Numbered from the stretch's first letter, positions 1 through 8,019 are shown. The stretch is 45,578 bases of DNA from Ruminococcus sp. (GCA_017458105.1 JAFTGC010000015.1:1-45578), one strand, 5' to 3'. A program made the numbers and translations. Notes: generated from the sequence alone by a model not told the origin.

Positions 1-33
1 ATATTTCTTGCGCTCTGTGTTACAATTGGAATT

Positions 34-116
34 GTCCATAGTGATGATTCCTTTCGAATTGGTGTCTGCAAACTCAATTCTACTACAGAATCGTGGCTAT
101 GGATACTTTTTTATTA
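34..116 (+). terminator. Long hairpin with T-tract, probable intrinsic terminator of an upstream gene
   Basis: Bases 34-50 pair with 88-104 in an imperfect stem of about 17 pairs, with one clear mismatch and a few G-U pairs. An inner stem, GAATTG (56-61) with CAATTC (75-80), sits in the loop. The outer stem is followed by TACTTTTTTATT. This looks like a terminator for a plus-strand gene ending left of the window. It could also be the 3' end of a structured RNA, since the stem is longer and more branched than most terminators. Confidence 0.5.
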
Positions 117-165
117 TTTCAACTTCATTTTACAACGCGCCGCATTAAAAAATTTTAAAAAATAC

Positions 166-194
166 TTTTAATTCGACACCATACGTGTTATAAT
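166..194 (+). promoter_or_regulatory. Candidate promoter of the DUF1858-trmK-Nif3 operon
   Basis: A perfect -10 box TATAAT lies at 189-194, 24 bases before the first start codon. The hexamer 17 bases upstream (TTTTAA, 166-171) is a poor -35, so the call rests on the -10 and its position. Confidence 0.4.
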
Positions 195-217
195 AAAACC
201 AATAGGAGGTATAAATT

Positions 218-412
218 ATGGTAGTAGATAAACAAACAGTAATTGGCGATATTCTTGACGAACATCCGGAAACAGCGGAATTTTTCTTTGAAATTGGTAT
301 GCATTGCCTTGGTTGCCCACATTCAAGAGCTGAGTCAATTGAAGAGGCTTGCTATGTTCACGGCACAGATGCTGATGAACTCGTAGAAAAAATCAACTCG
401 GCAATCGCATAA
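218..412 (+). CDS. DUF1858 domain-containing small protein
   Basis: A 64-residue protein that matches the DUF1858 family in size and pattern. It opens with a KQTVIGDIL segment, followed by a PETAEFF helix and the motif GMHCLGCP, whose CxxC pair (C30 and C33) is the family's likely redox-active disulfide or metal site. The family is often annotated as hybrid-cluster-protein-associated redox disulfide domain, but its biochemical role is not settled. The start is supported by AGGAGG at 204-209, eight bases before ATG. The stop overlaps the trmK start by one base (TAATG), so the two are probably translationally coupled. No membrane segment or signal peptide is visible. Confidence 0.85.
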   Translation: MVVDKQTVIGDILDEHPETAEFFFEIGMHCLGCPHSRAESIEEACYVHGTDADELVEKINSAIA

Positions 413-1053
413 TGTTGCCCAACCGACTCAGGCTGATTGCATCAATGGTCAAGCATGGCTCAGTAGTTGCCGACATTGGCACTGACCATGCGTATTTGCC
501 CGTCTATTTGGTTAAAGAGAATATTTGTCCGAGAGCATTGGCGTGCGATATTCGTCCGTTACCGCTTGAAAAAGGACGCCAAAACATCTCTTTAAATCAT
601 CTTGAAGATAAAATCGAAACACGGCTTTCCGATGGATTGAACGCAATATCCAAAGGCGAAGCCGATACTTTCACAATCGCAGGCATGGGAGCTGATGTAC
701 TTATTCACATTCTCTCATCTTGTGATTACATTAAAAGCGACCGTTACACCCTCATAATCCAGCCTATGAGCAGATATTACGAACTAATAACTTGGCTATA
801 TCAAAACGGATTTGTTATAGAAAACCAAAAATGTACTCACGAGGGTAACCGTCGCTACACCGTTATAAAAGCTCGATACACAGGTCAAAAGAACGACTTT
901 TCTGAGGCTGACACCTATATCGGTGCAATGGATTTAGAGGACAGCGAATGCAGGGAATTTTTGCAAGGCGAAATAAAAAAAGCCGAACGGCGAGCAATCG
1001 GCAATCCGGAATTAAAACCAACAATAGAAGAACTAAAGGAAAATTTAAAATGA
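412..1053 (+). CDS. trmK: tRNA (adenine(22)-N(1))-methyltransferase TrmK
   Basis: A 213-residue class I SAM-dependent methyltransferase that fits TrmK, which makes m1A at position 22 of tRNA in Gram-positive bacteria. Motif I is VADIGTDHAYLP (about residues 19-30). The family's IAGMG segment follows near residue 89 and a QPMS segment near 115. The C-terminal third is charged and helical, matching the coiled-coil end of TrmK. The length is near the family's usual 220-240. The start overlaps the upstream stop, and the stop overlaps the ATG of the Nif3 gene (ATGA at 1050-1053). The trmK/Nif3-family pairing is common in Firmicutes, usually next to the sigA region, which would lie to the left. Confidence 0.92.
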   Translation: MLPNRLRLIASMVKHGSVVADIGTDHAYLPVYLVKENICPRALACDIRPLPLEKGRQNISLNHLEDKIETRLSDGLNAISKGEADTFTIAGMGADVLIHILSSCDYIKSDRYTLIIQPMSRYYELITWLYQNGFVIENQKCTHEGNRRYTVIKARYTGQKNDFSEADTYIGAMDLEDSECREFLQGEIKKAERRAIGNPELKPTIEELKENLK

Positions 1054-1799
1054 AAGTTGCAGATATTCTGAATTACACAGAAACATTTGCACCTATATCC
1101 ACCGCAGCTGATTTTGACAACTGCGGTGTTCTTGTAGGTGATAAAAACCAACAGGTAACACGGGCGATTGTGGCACTTGACATTACACCTGATACCGTCC
1201 GTGAAGCTCACAAAAAATCAGCAGAGCTAATCATCAGCCACCATCCGGTGATTTTTAATCCACTAAAAAGACTTACAACAGAAACTTCACCATACCTGTT
1301 GGCAAAGTACGGAATAACCGCACTCTGCATGCACACCAACCTTGACCTCTCCCCAATTTTCGGAGTTAATACCGAGCTTGCCAAAGCCCTGGGATTAATA
1401 AACGGTCATTTCGTTGAAGGTACTTACGCATATATCGGGGAACTTAGAACCGCAGTAACGGCACAACAGTTTGCACAGCAAGCAAAAAAGGCCCTTGATT
1501 GCATTGGGCTAAAATACACAGATAAGCAATCGGTCAAAAAAGTATGTGTATCATCAGGAGCAGGAGCAGAAGAGATTTTAACGGCTATCGAAAATGACTG
1601 CGACCTTTTTCTTACCGGCGAAATGAAGCACCACCTCTACATAGAGGCTATGAATGCAGGAATATCGGTTGTTGAAGTTGGTCATTTTAAAAGCGAAGAC
1701 ATTGTTATACAACCACTTGTAAACCTTTTGCAAGAAAAATTTCCGAGTGTAAAGTTTGAAAAAACCGAAACCGTAATTGATAATGTCAAATATCTATAA
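1050..1799 (+). CDS. Nif3-like dinuclear metal center protein
   Basis: A 249-residue Nif3/YqfO family protein, which forms a hexameric ring with two metals per subunit. Its exact role is debated: GTP cyclohydrolase-like or metal-chaperone functions have been suggested. Family motifs are present: DFDNCGVLVGD (21-31), IISHHPVIF (61-69) with the metal-binding His pair, MHTNLDL near residue 93, and VEVGHFKSE near residue 206. I start it at ATG 1050, which overlaps the trmK stop and gives the family N-terminus MKVADIL. An in-frame upstream extension to 948 would lie entirely inside trmK and is not believable. It lacks the PII-like insert of longer relatives. Confidence 0.92.
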   Translation: MKVADILNYTETFAPISTAADFDNCGVLVGDKNQQVTRAIVALDITPDTVREAHKKSAELIISHHPVIFNPLKRLTTETSPYLLAKYGITALCMHTNLDLSPIFGVNTELAKALGLINGHFVEGTYAYIGELRTAVTAQQFAQQAKKALDCIGLKYTDKQSVKKVCVSSGAGAEEILTAIENDCDLFLTGEMKHHLYIEAMNAGISVVEVGHFKSEDIVIQPLVNLLQEKFPSVKFEKTETVIDNVKYL

Positions 1800-1813
1800 T
1801 AATTTAAAAATAA

Positions 1814-1845
1814 CCGTATAAGCGTTATGCTTATGCGGCTTTTTG
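1814..1845 (+). terminator. Intrinsic terminator after the Nif3-family gene
   Basis: CCGTATAAGC (1814-1823) pairs with GCTTATGCGG (1829-1838) over a five-base loop with one G-U pair, followed by CTTTTTG. It lies 15 bases after the stop codon. Confidence 0.88.
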
Positions 1846-1931
1846 TTGTTAAAGCATCACTATAATCTACATATAAACAGCTAATATCATTTTACCTCTT
1901 TAATTATTTTAAATTATTTTCACAGTAGCAC

Positions 1932-1960
1932 TTGCAATAATTTCATATTTATGGTATATT
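1932..1960 (+). promoter_or_regulatory. Candidate extended -10 promoter of the CBM21 gene
   Basis: TTGCAA (1932-1937), a 17-base spacer and TATATT (1955-1960), with TGG directly before the -10. This gives a leader of about 140 bases before the start at 2110. A second AT-rich -10-like box TATAAT at 1966-1971 lacks a spaced -35. Confidence 0.5.
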
Positions 1961-2109
1961 TTATATATAATGTGAAATATTTCGTCGGTTTTTTAGAACT
2001 CTTTTGCTCAATAGGGACTACATTAAAGGAGTAATTCACATAAAAGGAGGTTATAATGCTGTAAAAAGTATGTCCCAAATTGAAATTATATAATAACGGA
2101 GGTAAAAAA

Positions 2110-2850
2110 ATGAAAAAAGTAATTTCTTTAACAACTGTATTAGCACTGATTGTGTGTATGTTATCTGTACTACCGTCAGCAGGTGCTGTATCTGAAAATC
2201 CGGTAAAACTAATTTATGCCAAATCAGCATATACTGTAGGAGGAATCGGTGCAAAAGGATATGTTGAAGTAGAAAACATCGCCTACGAAAAGAGCGTAAC
2301 AATTCACTATTCTTTTAACGGTACCGACTGGTACGACACTGCCGCAGAATACTACCAGCCTACTCATGGCAACTACGAAGCCTGGAAATTTGAAACAACA
2401 GGCATTGAAAGACCCGGTCATGACTCAGCCGTAGTAATTCAGTTTGCAATTAAATATGAAGTAAACGGTTCAACCTACTGGGATAATAACGACGGACAGA
2501 ATTATTCTGTTTACTCAGGATACCACGCTCCTGATTTTTATGATATTGGTGTAGGCGGAATTGTAGATTATCATTCAAGTAGAACAGACAATACTGTAAG
2601 CGGTGCTGTACAGCTAAAGAATCTTGGTTACGAAAAAGATGTAAAAGTAATTTACACAACCGATAACTGGGAAACTTCCAATACAGCAGACGCTGAATAC
2701 GATTATACTTCTTATTTTAAAAATTATATTGAAACATGGAAGTACTCATTTACCGTAGACAGCGAAAACGAAATTCAGTATAAGCTCTCCTATACAGTTA
2801 ACGGCACCACTTATATCGACGACAATTTCGGCGATTATTACACAGTATAA
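2110..2850 (+). CDS. Secreted protein with two CBM21-type carbohydrate-binding domains
   Basis: A 246-residue secreted protein. Residues 1-26 form a signal peptide (Lys-rich start, hydrophobic core, PSAGA before the cut). Two related domains follow, about 30-145 and 148-246. Each has the CBM21 pattern: V.V.N..YEK.V.IHYSFNGTDW, then a W.F segment, then a Y.VNG..Y.D....YYTV-like end (first copy KYEVNGSTYWDNNDGQNYSV). CBM21 domains bind alpha-glucans such as starch and glycogen; they are best known from fungal glucoamylase and animal phosphatase-1 glycogen-targeting subunits. No catalytic domain, sortase motif or dockerin is visible, so a binding-only role is inferred. The start is chosen because CGGAGG at 2098-2103 precedes ATG 2110. 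A strong terminator follows. Confidence 0.75.
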   Translation: MKKVISLTTVLALIVCMLSVLPSAGAVSENPVKLIYAKSAYTVGGIGAKGYVEVENIAYEKSVTIHYSFNGTDWYDTAAEYYQPTHGNYEAWKFETTGIERPGHDSAVVIQFAIKYEVNGSTYWDNNDGQNYSVYSGYHAPDFYDIGVGGIVDYHSSRTDNTVSGAVQLKNLGYEKDVKVIYTTDNWETSNTADAEYDYTSYFKNYIETWKYSFTVDSENEIQYKLSYTVNGTTYIDDNFGDYYTV

Positions 2851-2861
2851 TTTGTTTATAA

Positions 2862-2899
2862 AAAATTACTCTCTACAAAAATCTGTAGAGAGTAATTTT
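2862..2899. terminator. Bidirectional terminator between convergent genes
   Basis: A perfect 16-base inverted repeat: AAAATTACTCTCTACA (2862-2877) with TGTAGAGAGTAATTTT (2884-2899) over a six-base loop. The A/T ends give a U-tract in either direction. It serves the CBM21 gene (plus) and ruvX (minus). Confidence 0.9.
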
Positions 2900-2916
2900 A
2901 TATTTAAAAGCACTGC

Positions 2917-3345
2917 TTATAGCCTAAAATCAGAATTTTTCCTCTTATTAATGTAATCCTCCAGTATAATTGTAGCCGCCACACTGTCTACCACAGATTT
3001 ACGCTTTTTGCCCCTCGTATTTGTGTTATTTAGATAATTGTGAGCTGTTATGGTAGTTCCACGCTCGTCTTGCATATCTGTTTTTATACCGGACATTTTT
3101 TCAAGCTTATTTGCAAATTCCCGTGCATTTTGTGCTGATTCGCCCTCGCTGCCATCCATATTTTTCGGCAAACCAACAACTATCAGCTCCACTCGCCTTT
3201 CATTAGCAAGCTCTGCAACTTTTTCAATTAGTTTGTCACTGTTATATTCATTAATCTGAGCAAGTGGCGAGCTAAGCATTTCCAGCTTATCGCAAATAGC
3301 AATGCCTGTCCTCGCTTTACCCAAATCTACTGCCATAATTATCAT
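2917..3345 (-). CDS. ruvX: Putative pre-16S rRNA nuclease / Holliday junction resolvase-like YqgF
   Basis: A 142-residue RNase-H-fold protein of the YqgF/RuvX family, which matures the 5' end of 16S rRNA. It was first annotated as a Holliday junction resolvase. Visible motifs are MAVDLGKARTGIAICD at the N-terminus (first catalytic Asp), VVGLPKNMDGSEG, DERGTT (catalytic Glu region) and VDSVAATIILEDYI (last Asp). The length is typical. It is the last gene of its transcript: its ATG overlaps the stop of the ligase-like gene upstream by four bases (ATGA), and a strong terminator follows 17 bases after its stop. Confidence 0.92.
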   Translation of the reverse strand: MIIMAVDLGKARTGIAICDKLEMLSSPLAQINEYNSDKLIEKVAELANERRVELIVVGLPKNMDGSEGESAQNAREFANKLEKMSGIKTDMQDERGTTITAHNYLNNTNTRGKKRKSVVDSVAATIILEDYINKRKNSDFRL

Positions 3346-4904
3346 ACTTTTCCCTTCCCTGCTTTCACAGCACGCTTGATTCCGTTTTCGACAAGGGCTA
3401 ACATAAGTATTAAAAGCGGAGTAGTTATCGGTTGATCTATATTAACAACCGCCTGAACGCTGTAGCACAGCACACCTGCGGTGAACGCAATCACAAATTT
3501 ATCAGCAACCGCACTCTTTACCGCCCTCTTGATTGAACTGACTATAAGCGTAATATACGAACCCACACCCGCAAGTCCGACTGTAATTAAATAGTTTAGG
3601 TAAACATTGTGTGCGGCATCGGTTGTTTCGTGTTTAAATTTTTTAAGCTCTGCGGTGTAGCCCATTGCGTCCATCACCAGCTTATATGTGTCCGGACCTG
3701 TTCCAAAGATTTTTTGGAAAAAGTTCATATTACCGAAAGCATATATTGAGCGAATCCACATAAAACCACGGTGAGTTCCCCAGCTGTCGTCAAAACGGAA
3801 ATACTTTTTAAGACCTGTAAGTTTAACTTCGGTGTCAATTACACTATAGTAAATAACAGCAAAGACCAAAACCAAAGTCACTGCCGAAAAGAAAATAATA
3901 ATAGCAAGCCTGACTTTTTTGGCCACGCTCGTAGTGTATTTATCCCCGAACTTTTCAAGCAAATACATAATTGCACACAGTCCCGCAGGCAAAAGATAGG
4001 TGTTGCCGTAAACAAAAAAGTGCTGTATGGTACTAAACCCCATACTGTAGTCATCATTTGTGAGCGACACAATGCGAACCAACTTACAAAAAAGAATAAC
4101 AAATGCCAAAAGGAACAAAAATCTTTTCAAGTATTTTATCCGTCCTGCAAAAAAGATTAGTGCAACAACAAGAAAAATTGCCGACCCCAGAATACTGCCG
4201 TCGCTGTTTGAACAGATAATTCCGCAAAAATTTATTGCCGTGCAAAGAACCGCAACGATTTTTTCCCACAACTTTTCCGCATAAATATATAACATAAAAC
4301 AAAGCGGAAAACTCAAACACAAAAAACCCGACAAAATATTCCTGTTACCTACGGTGCTGAGAAATTTGTTGTACTGTCCCTTTGAAAGCTCAGCATATAT
4401 ATTTAAAGGGTCCCAGTAAAACTGATTAAGTACCGCAAGCAACGCAACCCCTGCAGAGGCTACGCAAAAAATAATCGGCACAATTTTATTTTCACGGTAA
4501 TTTTTTGATATTAAAAAATATACAGTAATATAAAATATAATCAGTACCATACCGTTATTTCTGCCGGATTCGCCGGTGAAAGCATCGCTTCTGTACTTAG
4601 AAAAAATCGTGCTTACAACCGCTGTCAAAGCAAATGCGACAAAAGCCCAATCTGTTACGGATAAGTCTTTAAGCGTAAAACGCTGTCTAAGTCGTTCCTG
4701 TTCCGTACGCTTGTCAAAAAATACAAAAGCAACTGTTGTTACAGCCACCAGCAATCCGCTGAAAAGATAAAAAATATGCAGTTTATCGTGGCGAATGTTA
4801 AAAAAACCATCCGTCAGGAAAAACGGAAACACCGAAAACATCAAAACCGAAAATCCCACTGCAGACCATTGTTTTAAGTTTTGATAATCAAAAATTTTTT
4901 TCAT
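3342..4904 (-). CDS. O-antigen ligase / polymerase-like membrane protein
   Basis: A 520-residue polytopic membrane protein with about a dozen hydrophobic segments. It has a large non-membrane loop in the second half holding the Wzy_C/WaaL-like motifs GTGPDTY and DAAHNVYLNYLITVGLAGVG. Such proteins join lipid-linked glycan units to an acceptor or polymerise them on the outer face of the membrane. Its acceptor here is unknown. In a Gram-positive cell it would act on a wall or capsule glycopolymer. It follows the cytidylyltransferase fusion, and a terminator-like hairpin lies only 18 bases upstream of its start, so its expression should depend on readthrough. The Shine-Dalgarno site is AAAGGTG before ATG 4904. 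It overlaps ruvX by four bases. Confidence 0.75.
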   Translation of the reverse strand: MKKIFDYQNLKQWSAVGFSVLMFSVFPFFLTDGFFNIRHDKLHIFYLFSGLLVAVTTVAFVFFDKRTEQERLRQRFTLKDLSVTDWAFVAFALTAVVSTIFSKYRSDAFTGESGRNNGMVLIIFYITVYFLISKNYRENKIVPIIFCVASAGVALLAVLNQFYWDPLNIYAELSKGQYNKFLSTVGNRNILSGFLCLSFPLCFMLYIYAEKLWEKIVAVLCTAINFCGIICSNSDGSILGSAIFLVVALIFFAGRIKYLKRFLFLLAFVILFCKLVRIVSLTNDDYSMGFSTIQHFFVYGNTYLLPAGLCAIMYLLEKFGDKYTTSVAKKVRLAIIIFFSAVTLVLVFAVIYYSVIDTEVKLTGLKKYFRFDDSWGTHRGFMWIRSIYAFGNMNFFQKIFGTGPDTYKLVMDAMGYTAELKKFKHETTDAAHNVYLNYLITVGLAGVGSYITLIVSSIKRAVKSAVADKFVIAFTAGVLCYSVQAVVNIDQPITTPLLILMLALVENGIKRAVKAGKGKV

Positions 4905-4921
4905 AACATCACCTTTTTATC

Positions 4922-4955
4922 AAAAAAGGTTGTATCAAAAAAATATGATACAACC
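4922..4955 (-). terminator. Terminator-like hairpin just upstream of the ligase-like gene
   Basis: GGTTGTATCA (4928-4937) pairs perfectly with TGATACAACC (4946-4955). On the minus strand the stem is followed by TTTTTTG. It ends 18 bases before the ligase ATG, leaving no room for a separate promoter, so it may act as a partial terminator within the operon. Confidence 0.85.
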
Positions 4956-4968
4956 ACTTATTATAATA

Positions 4969-6267
4969 TCAATCCGAAGTCTGGTTCATAACCTTGAGTA
5001 TAGCTTCACCTTCAGCGTCTGTAAGTCGGTTGCACTCGTACCTCTTGTCACGAAGCATAATTTGAAGCTCCTGGATAAGATAGCGAAAACCTGTACCCTC
5101 AAAATTAAATGAGCGTCTATCAACCTTTTTAACACCCTTTTTATGAACTTCAAAGTAACCTGTATTCCACCAGTCGTCCTCAAGAACAATACATCCCTCT
5201 GTACCGACAACTGTAAGGAAATTGTGCAAATCAATCTTTGCTCCGATTTCAATTCTAGCCACCGATTTCTCGTAACGGAAGAAAATTGAACCGTAGTTTA
5301 TCTCGCCTGTTTCGTCAGTGATGGTGTTCTTTGATACAAATCTTGACTTTGTACCCAGCAGTTTTATAACCGCTGTGATAGCCAACACCGACATATCGTC
5401 AAAGCTCTGGGTATATTTAAAATAATCGTTGCTGATTGCAATGTTTACGCTGAGAATATCGCCTATTTCGTTACTTCTTGCAATCCACAAAAATTGCGTA
5501 AAAGCTCTCAAATAGCACGAAACGATATTTTCCATAAGTGCAACATTCTTCTCTTTAGCAAGGCGATTAAGCTCCTGACACTTTGCAATATCCCTCGAAA
5601 ACGGAAAATCACAAATTATGTGCAGTCCCTTTTCTATACACTTTTTGATGTATTCGTAGCGTTTGTCAACCGCCGACTTGATGTAAACAATGCCCAACTC
5701 GTGCGAAAACTGCTGAAAATCGTTACTGTAAGAATTCAACTCGTACTTGTTACAAAATTCCTCGGCAACATCAATATCGTCACTGTAAACACTCTCAATG
5801 TGTATTCCCGAAACATACTTTGTTTCCTTTACAACTCCGTCATCGTCAGCATCGTCTGTAATAATGCCAAATTTGCAAATTTCGTTGCTTTTCTCTCTAA
5901 GCTGAGTTGATGAAATATTTTTTGTTCTCTCAAGGTAAACAACCTCACAGTACTGTCTTAGGTGGTCAAACTTACCAATCCAGTCACTGCCTACCACCAG
6001 CGTGTCGATCTCATACTGTATAATATCCCTTGTTTTTTGACCTAGGTATTCTTCAACGATAACTTCATCAACAAGTCCTGTTTTCTTAACATTTTCAATT
6101 CTTGTAAGGAGCGAATCGTGAACAGACAGCTTGCCCCTCTCTATATCATAGCTTTCGGAGGTTACACCCACAATCAGATAATCTCCGTATTCTCTTGCTC
6201 TTTTGATAATATTGTAATGTCCCTGATGAAACAGGTCAAATGTTCCGTAAGTAATAACCTTTTTCAT
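4969..6267 (-). CDS. TagD-type cytidylyltransferase fused to a degenerate Gfo/Idh/MocA domain
   Basis: A 432-residue fusion. Residues 1-125 are a glycerol-3-phosphate cytidylyltransferase (TagD/TarD) domain with intact HxGH (HQGH, 14-17) and RTKNISST (114-121) motifs. TagD makes CDP-glycerol from CTP for teichoic acids; the true substrate here could be another polyol or alcohol phosphate. Residues 131-432 have the layout of a Gfo/Idh/MocA oxidoreductase (VAEEFCNKYEL, YIKKCIEKGLHIICDFP). The Rossmann glycine motif reads GIITDDADDDG, however, and the usual EKP lysine motif reads CDFP (219-222), so NAD(P) binding and catalysis by this half are doubtful. It starts 15 bases after the stop of the ThDP enzyme gene, in one operon. 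A hairpin terminator follows. Confidence 0.8.
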   Translation of the reverse strand: MKKVITYGTFDLFHQGHYNIIKRAREYGDYLIVGVTSESYDIERGKLSVHDSLLTRIENVKKTGLVDEVIVEEYLGQKTRDIIQYEIDTLVVGSDWIGKFDHLRQYCEVVYLERTKNISSTQLREKSNEICKFGIITDDADDDGVVKETKYVSGIHIESVYSDDIDVAEEFCNKYELNSYSNDFQQFSHELGIVYIKSAVDKRYEYIKKCIEKGLHIICDFPFSRDIAKCQELNRLAKEKNVALMENIVSCYLRAFTQFLWIARSNEIGDILSVNIAISNDYFKYTQSFDDMSVLAITAVIKLLGTKSRFVSKNTITDETGEINYGSIFFRYEKSVARIEIGAKIDLHNFLTVVGTEGCIVLEDDWWNTGYFEVHKKGVKKVDRRSFNFEGTGFRYLIQELQIMLRDKRYECNRLTDAEGEAILKVMNQTSD

Positions 6268-6282
6268 TTACATAATACCCCA

Positions 6283-8019
6283 TTAATATGCCAAAATTTC
6301 ATCCATCAAGGATTTTTCAATATACGGCTTTTGGTTGTACATTTCCTCACCGAAGTAAGTCTTTGGATAAGCCTTCGATCTCACATCAAGGTGAACTTCC
6401 ACAAGTGCAGGCGAATTTTTATCAATTTTACCCAGCACCTCTTTTAGTTCTTCAACGCTTGAAGCACTGTATGAAGCTATGCCGTAAGCTTCGCCTATCG
6501 CTTTAAACGACGGTGTGTCATAACCGCCCTCTGCTGTTGAGGCAAAGTGGTTACCATCAAAAAAATCGTCCTGCTGCTGCTGAATGAGCCCAAGGCTTTC
6601 GTTATTCAGCACAATAGCAGTAACAGGCAAATTCTCTCTCTTTATCCATTGAAGCTCCTGAATATTCATTTGAAAAGCACCGTCACCGCAAACCGCAACA
6701 GTCGGTTTTTTATCCTTAAAGTAACTGCCGATTGCAGCAGGCAACGCAAAACCCATTGCTCCGTGACCGCCCGAAAACAGCAGTCGCCTGTCGCCCGCAA
6801 TATTAAAGGACTGCCCCATCCAAAGCTGATGCTGTCCTACATCACAGCAAACAACAGTATCATTTTCTGCATAATCTGAAATGGCAGAAACAAATCTGTT
6901 CGGCTCCCTTTCAGGCGAGATATTGTCAAAATCTTCAAGAGGTTTTCTTATGTTCTTACACACCTTTAACCACTCAGACTTGTCAATTGAATTGCCTCTC
7001 AGTTGCTTAAGCATAGATTTAACAACTTTTGAAGCGTCACAACAATATGCCGATTCATCACTATGAACCTTACGCAAAAGTTCATCCCTGTCAATATCAA
7101 CACGGATAATCTTTGCGTCCTTTGCAAAATTTTCGCTTCTTCCGCCTGTCTGCCTTTTGCAGAATGAGCAGGCAAGCGAAACAATTAAATCGCACTTTTT
7201 ATAGGCAATTATGTTTGCATATCTGTGACCGTAAGCCGCACCGATATAACCAAAATTAAGCTCGTGATTATACGCAAGAAGGTGCCTTGCAGGCAGACTG
7301 GTTACAACAGGGATGTTAAGCTGTTCAACAAGAGCTATTATATCTTTATAAAACTCACTGCCCTTTGCAATGCCGTTACCGAGTAAAAACAGCGGTCTTT
7401 CGGCAGTTTTAAGTTCCGAAATTATTTTTTCGGCAACCATATCGTAGTTTATAATAACCTTGCTTTCAGGCACAGTGAAAGTCCTTGCATTGTCAGGGTC
7501 AAAGTCCTCACGCTGGATATTCATTGGAATATCAATTACAACGGGGCCTTTTCTTCCCTCATCGGCAATATAAAAAGCCTTTTCAAGCTCATAGCGTAAA
7601 TCATTTACATCTTTGAGATGTACAGCATATTTTGTGATTGGTTTAACCATACTTATAACATCAGTTTCCTGAAAGCCCTGTTGGCGAAGTTCAGAAATGC
7701 CTGTGTACTCATATTCGTTCAGCTGACCCGTGAAGAAAACAACAGGTGTGCTGTCGTAGTAAGCATCGGCAATACCGTTCATAAGATTAATTGCACCCGG
7801 ACCTGAAGTAGAGTAAGCCACAGCTACCTGACCGCTGGCTTTTGCAAGCCCAACAGCCGCAAAAGCCGCCCCTTGCTCATTGTAACAAATGTGGTTGTTT
7901 ATGCCGTCAGCCTTACATACAGAATCGACAAAATGTGCAATCATAGTGCCCTGATAGCCGAAAATATCTCTTATACCCTTTTCTTTCAGAAAAGAAACAA
8001 TATAATCACTAGCCTTCAT
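6283..8019 (-). CDS. Acetolactate synthase-like thiamine diphosphate enzyme
   Basis: A 578-residue ThDP-dependent enzyme of the acetolactate synthase/pyruvate oxidase type. The cofactor-activating Glu is E48 in CYNEQGAAFAAVG, and the ThDP/Mg motif is GDGAFQMN (445-452) with NN at 472-473. The stretch GFQETDVISMVKPITK (115-130) is close to true acetolactate synthases. The Trp-containing GMVxQWQ segment of that family reads GLIQQQQ here; that Trp influences the second substrate. No regulatory subunit or ilv gene lies nearby. It is first in an operon with a cytidylyltransferase fusion, so a role in making a CDP-linked surface-polymer unit is inferred. YerE, an ALS homologue acting on a CDP-sugar, is a precedent. 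The Shine-Dalgarno site is AAGGTG. Confidence 0.75.
   Translation of the reverse strand: MKASDYIVSFLKEKGIRDIFGYQGTMIAHFVDSVCKADGINNHICYNEQGAAFAAVGLAKASGQVAVAYSTSGPGAINLMNGIADAYYDSTPVVFFTGQLNEYEYTGISELRQQGFQETDVISMVKPITKYAVHLKDVNDLRYELEKAFYIADEGRKGPVVIDIPMNIQREDFDPDNARTFTVPESKVIINYDMVAEKIISELKTAERPLFLLGNGIAKGSEFYKDIIALVEQLNIPVVTSLPARHLLAYNHELNFGYIGAAYGHRYANIIAYKKCDLIVSLACSFCKRQTGGRSENFAKDAKIIRVDIDRDELLRKVHSDESAYCCDASKVVKSMLKQLRGNSIDKSEWLKVCKNIRKPLEDFDNISPEREPNRFVSAISDYAENDTVVCCDVGQHQLWMGQSFNIAGDRRLLFSGGHGAMGFALPAAIGSYFKDKKPTVAVCGDGAFQMNIQELQWIKRENLPVTAIVLNNESLGLIQQQQDDFFDGNHFASTAEGGYDTPSFKAIGEAYGIASYSASSVEELKEVLGKIDKNSPALVEVHLDVRSKAYPKTYFGEEMYNQKPYIEKSLMDEILAY

Larger units (their letters stand above)
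1800..2109 (+). other. 310-base gap with terminator, promoter and a long leader
   Basis: After the terminator the DNA is very AT-rich. It holds a candidate promoter at 1932-1960 and a leader of about 140 bases. The leader contains three Shine-Dalgarno-like sites: AAAGGAG at 2025, AAAAGGAGG at 2042 and CGGAGG at 2098. The middle one precedes ATG-CTG-TAA at 2056-2064, a two-codon open frame. No larger gene is supported. Confidence 0.6.

Noticed and set aside
1..39. Possible minus-strand gene starting at ATG 39 and running off the left edge
   Set aside because: Only 13 codons are visible, the ribosome site is weak, and the start codon lies within the stem of the hairpin at 34-104.
948..1049. 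N-terminal extension of the Nif3-family protein
   Set aside because: It lies wholly inside trmK in another frame, and the family N-terminus begins at 1050 with a coupled ATGA.
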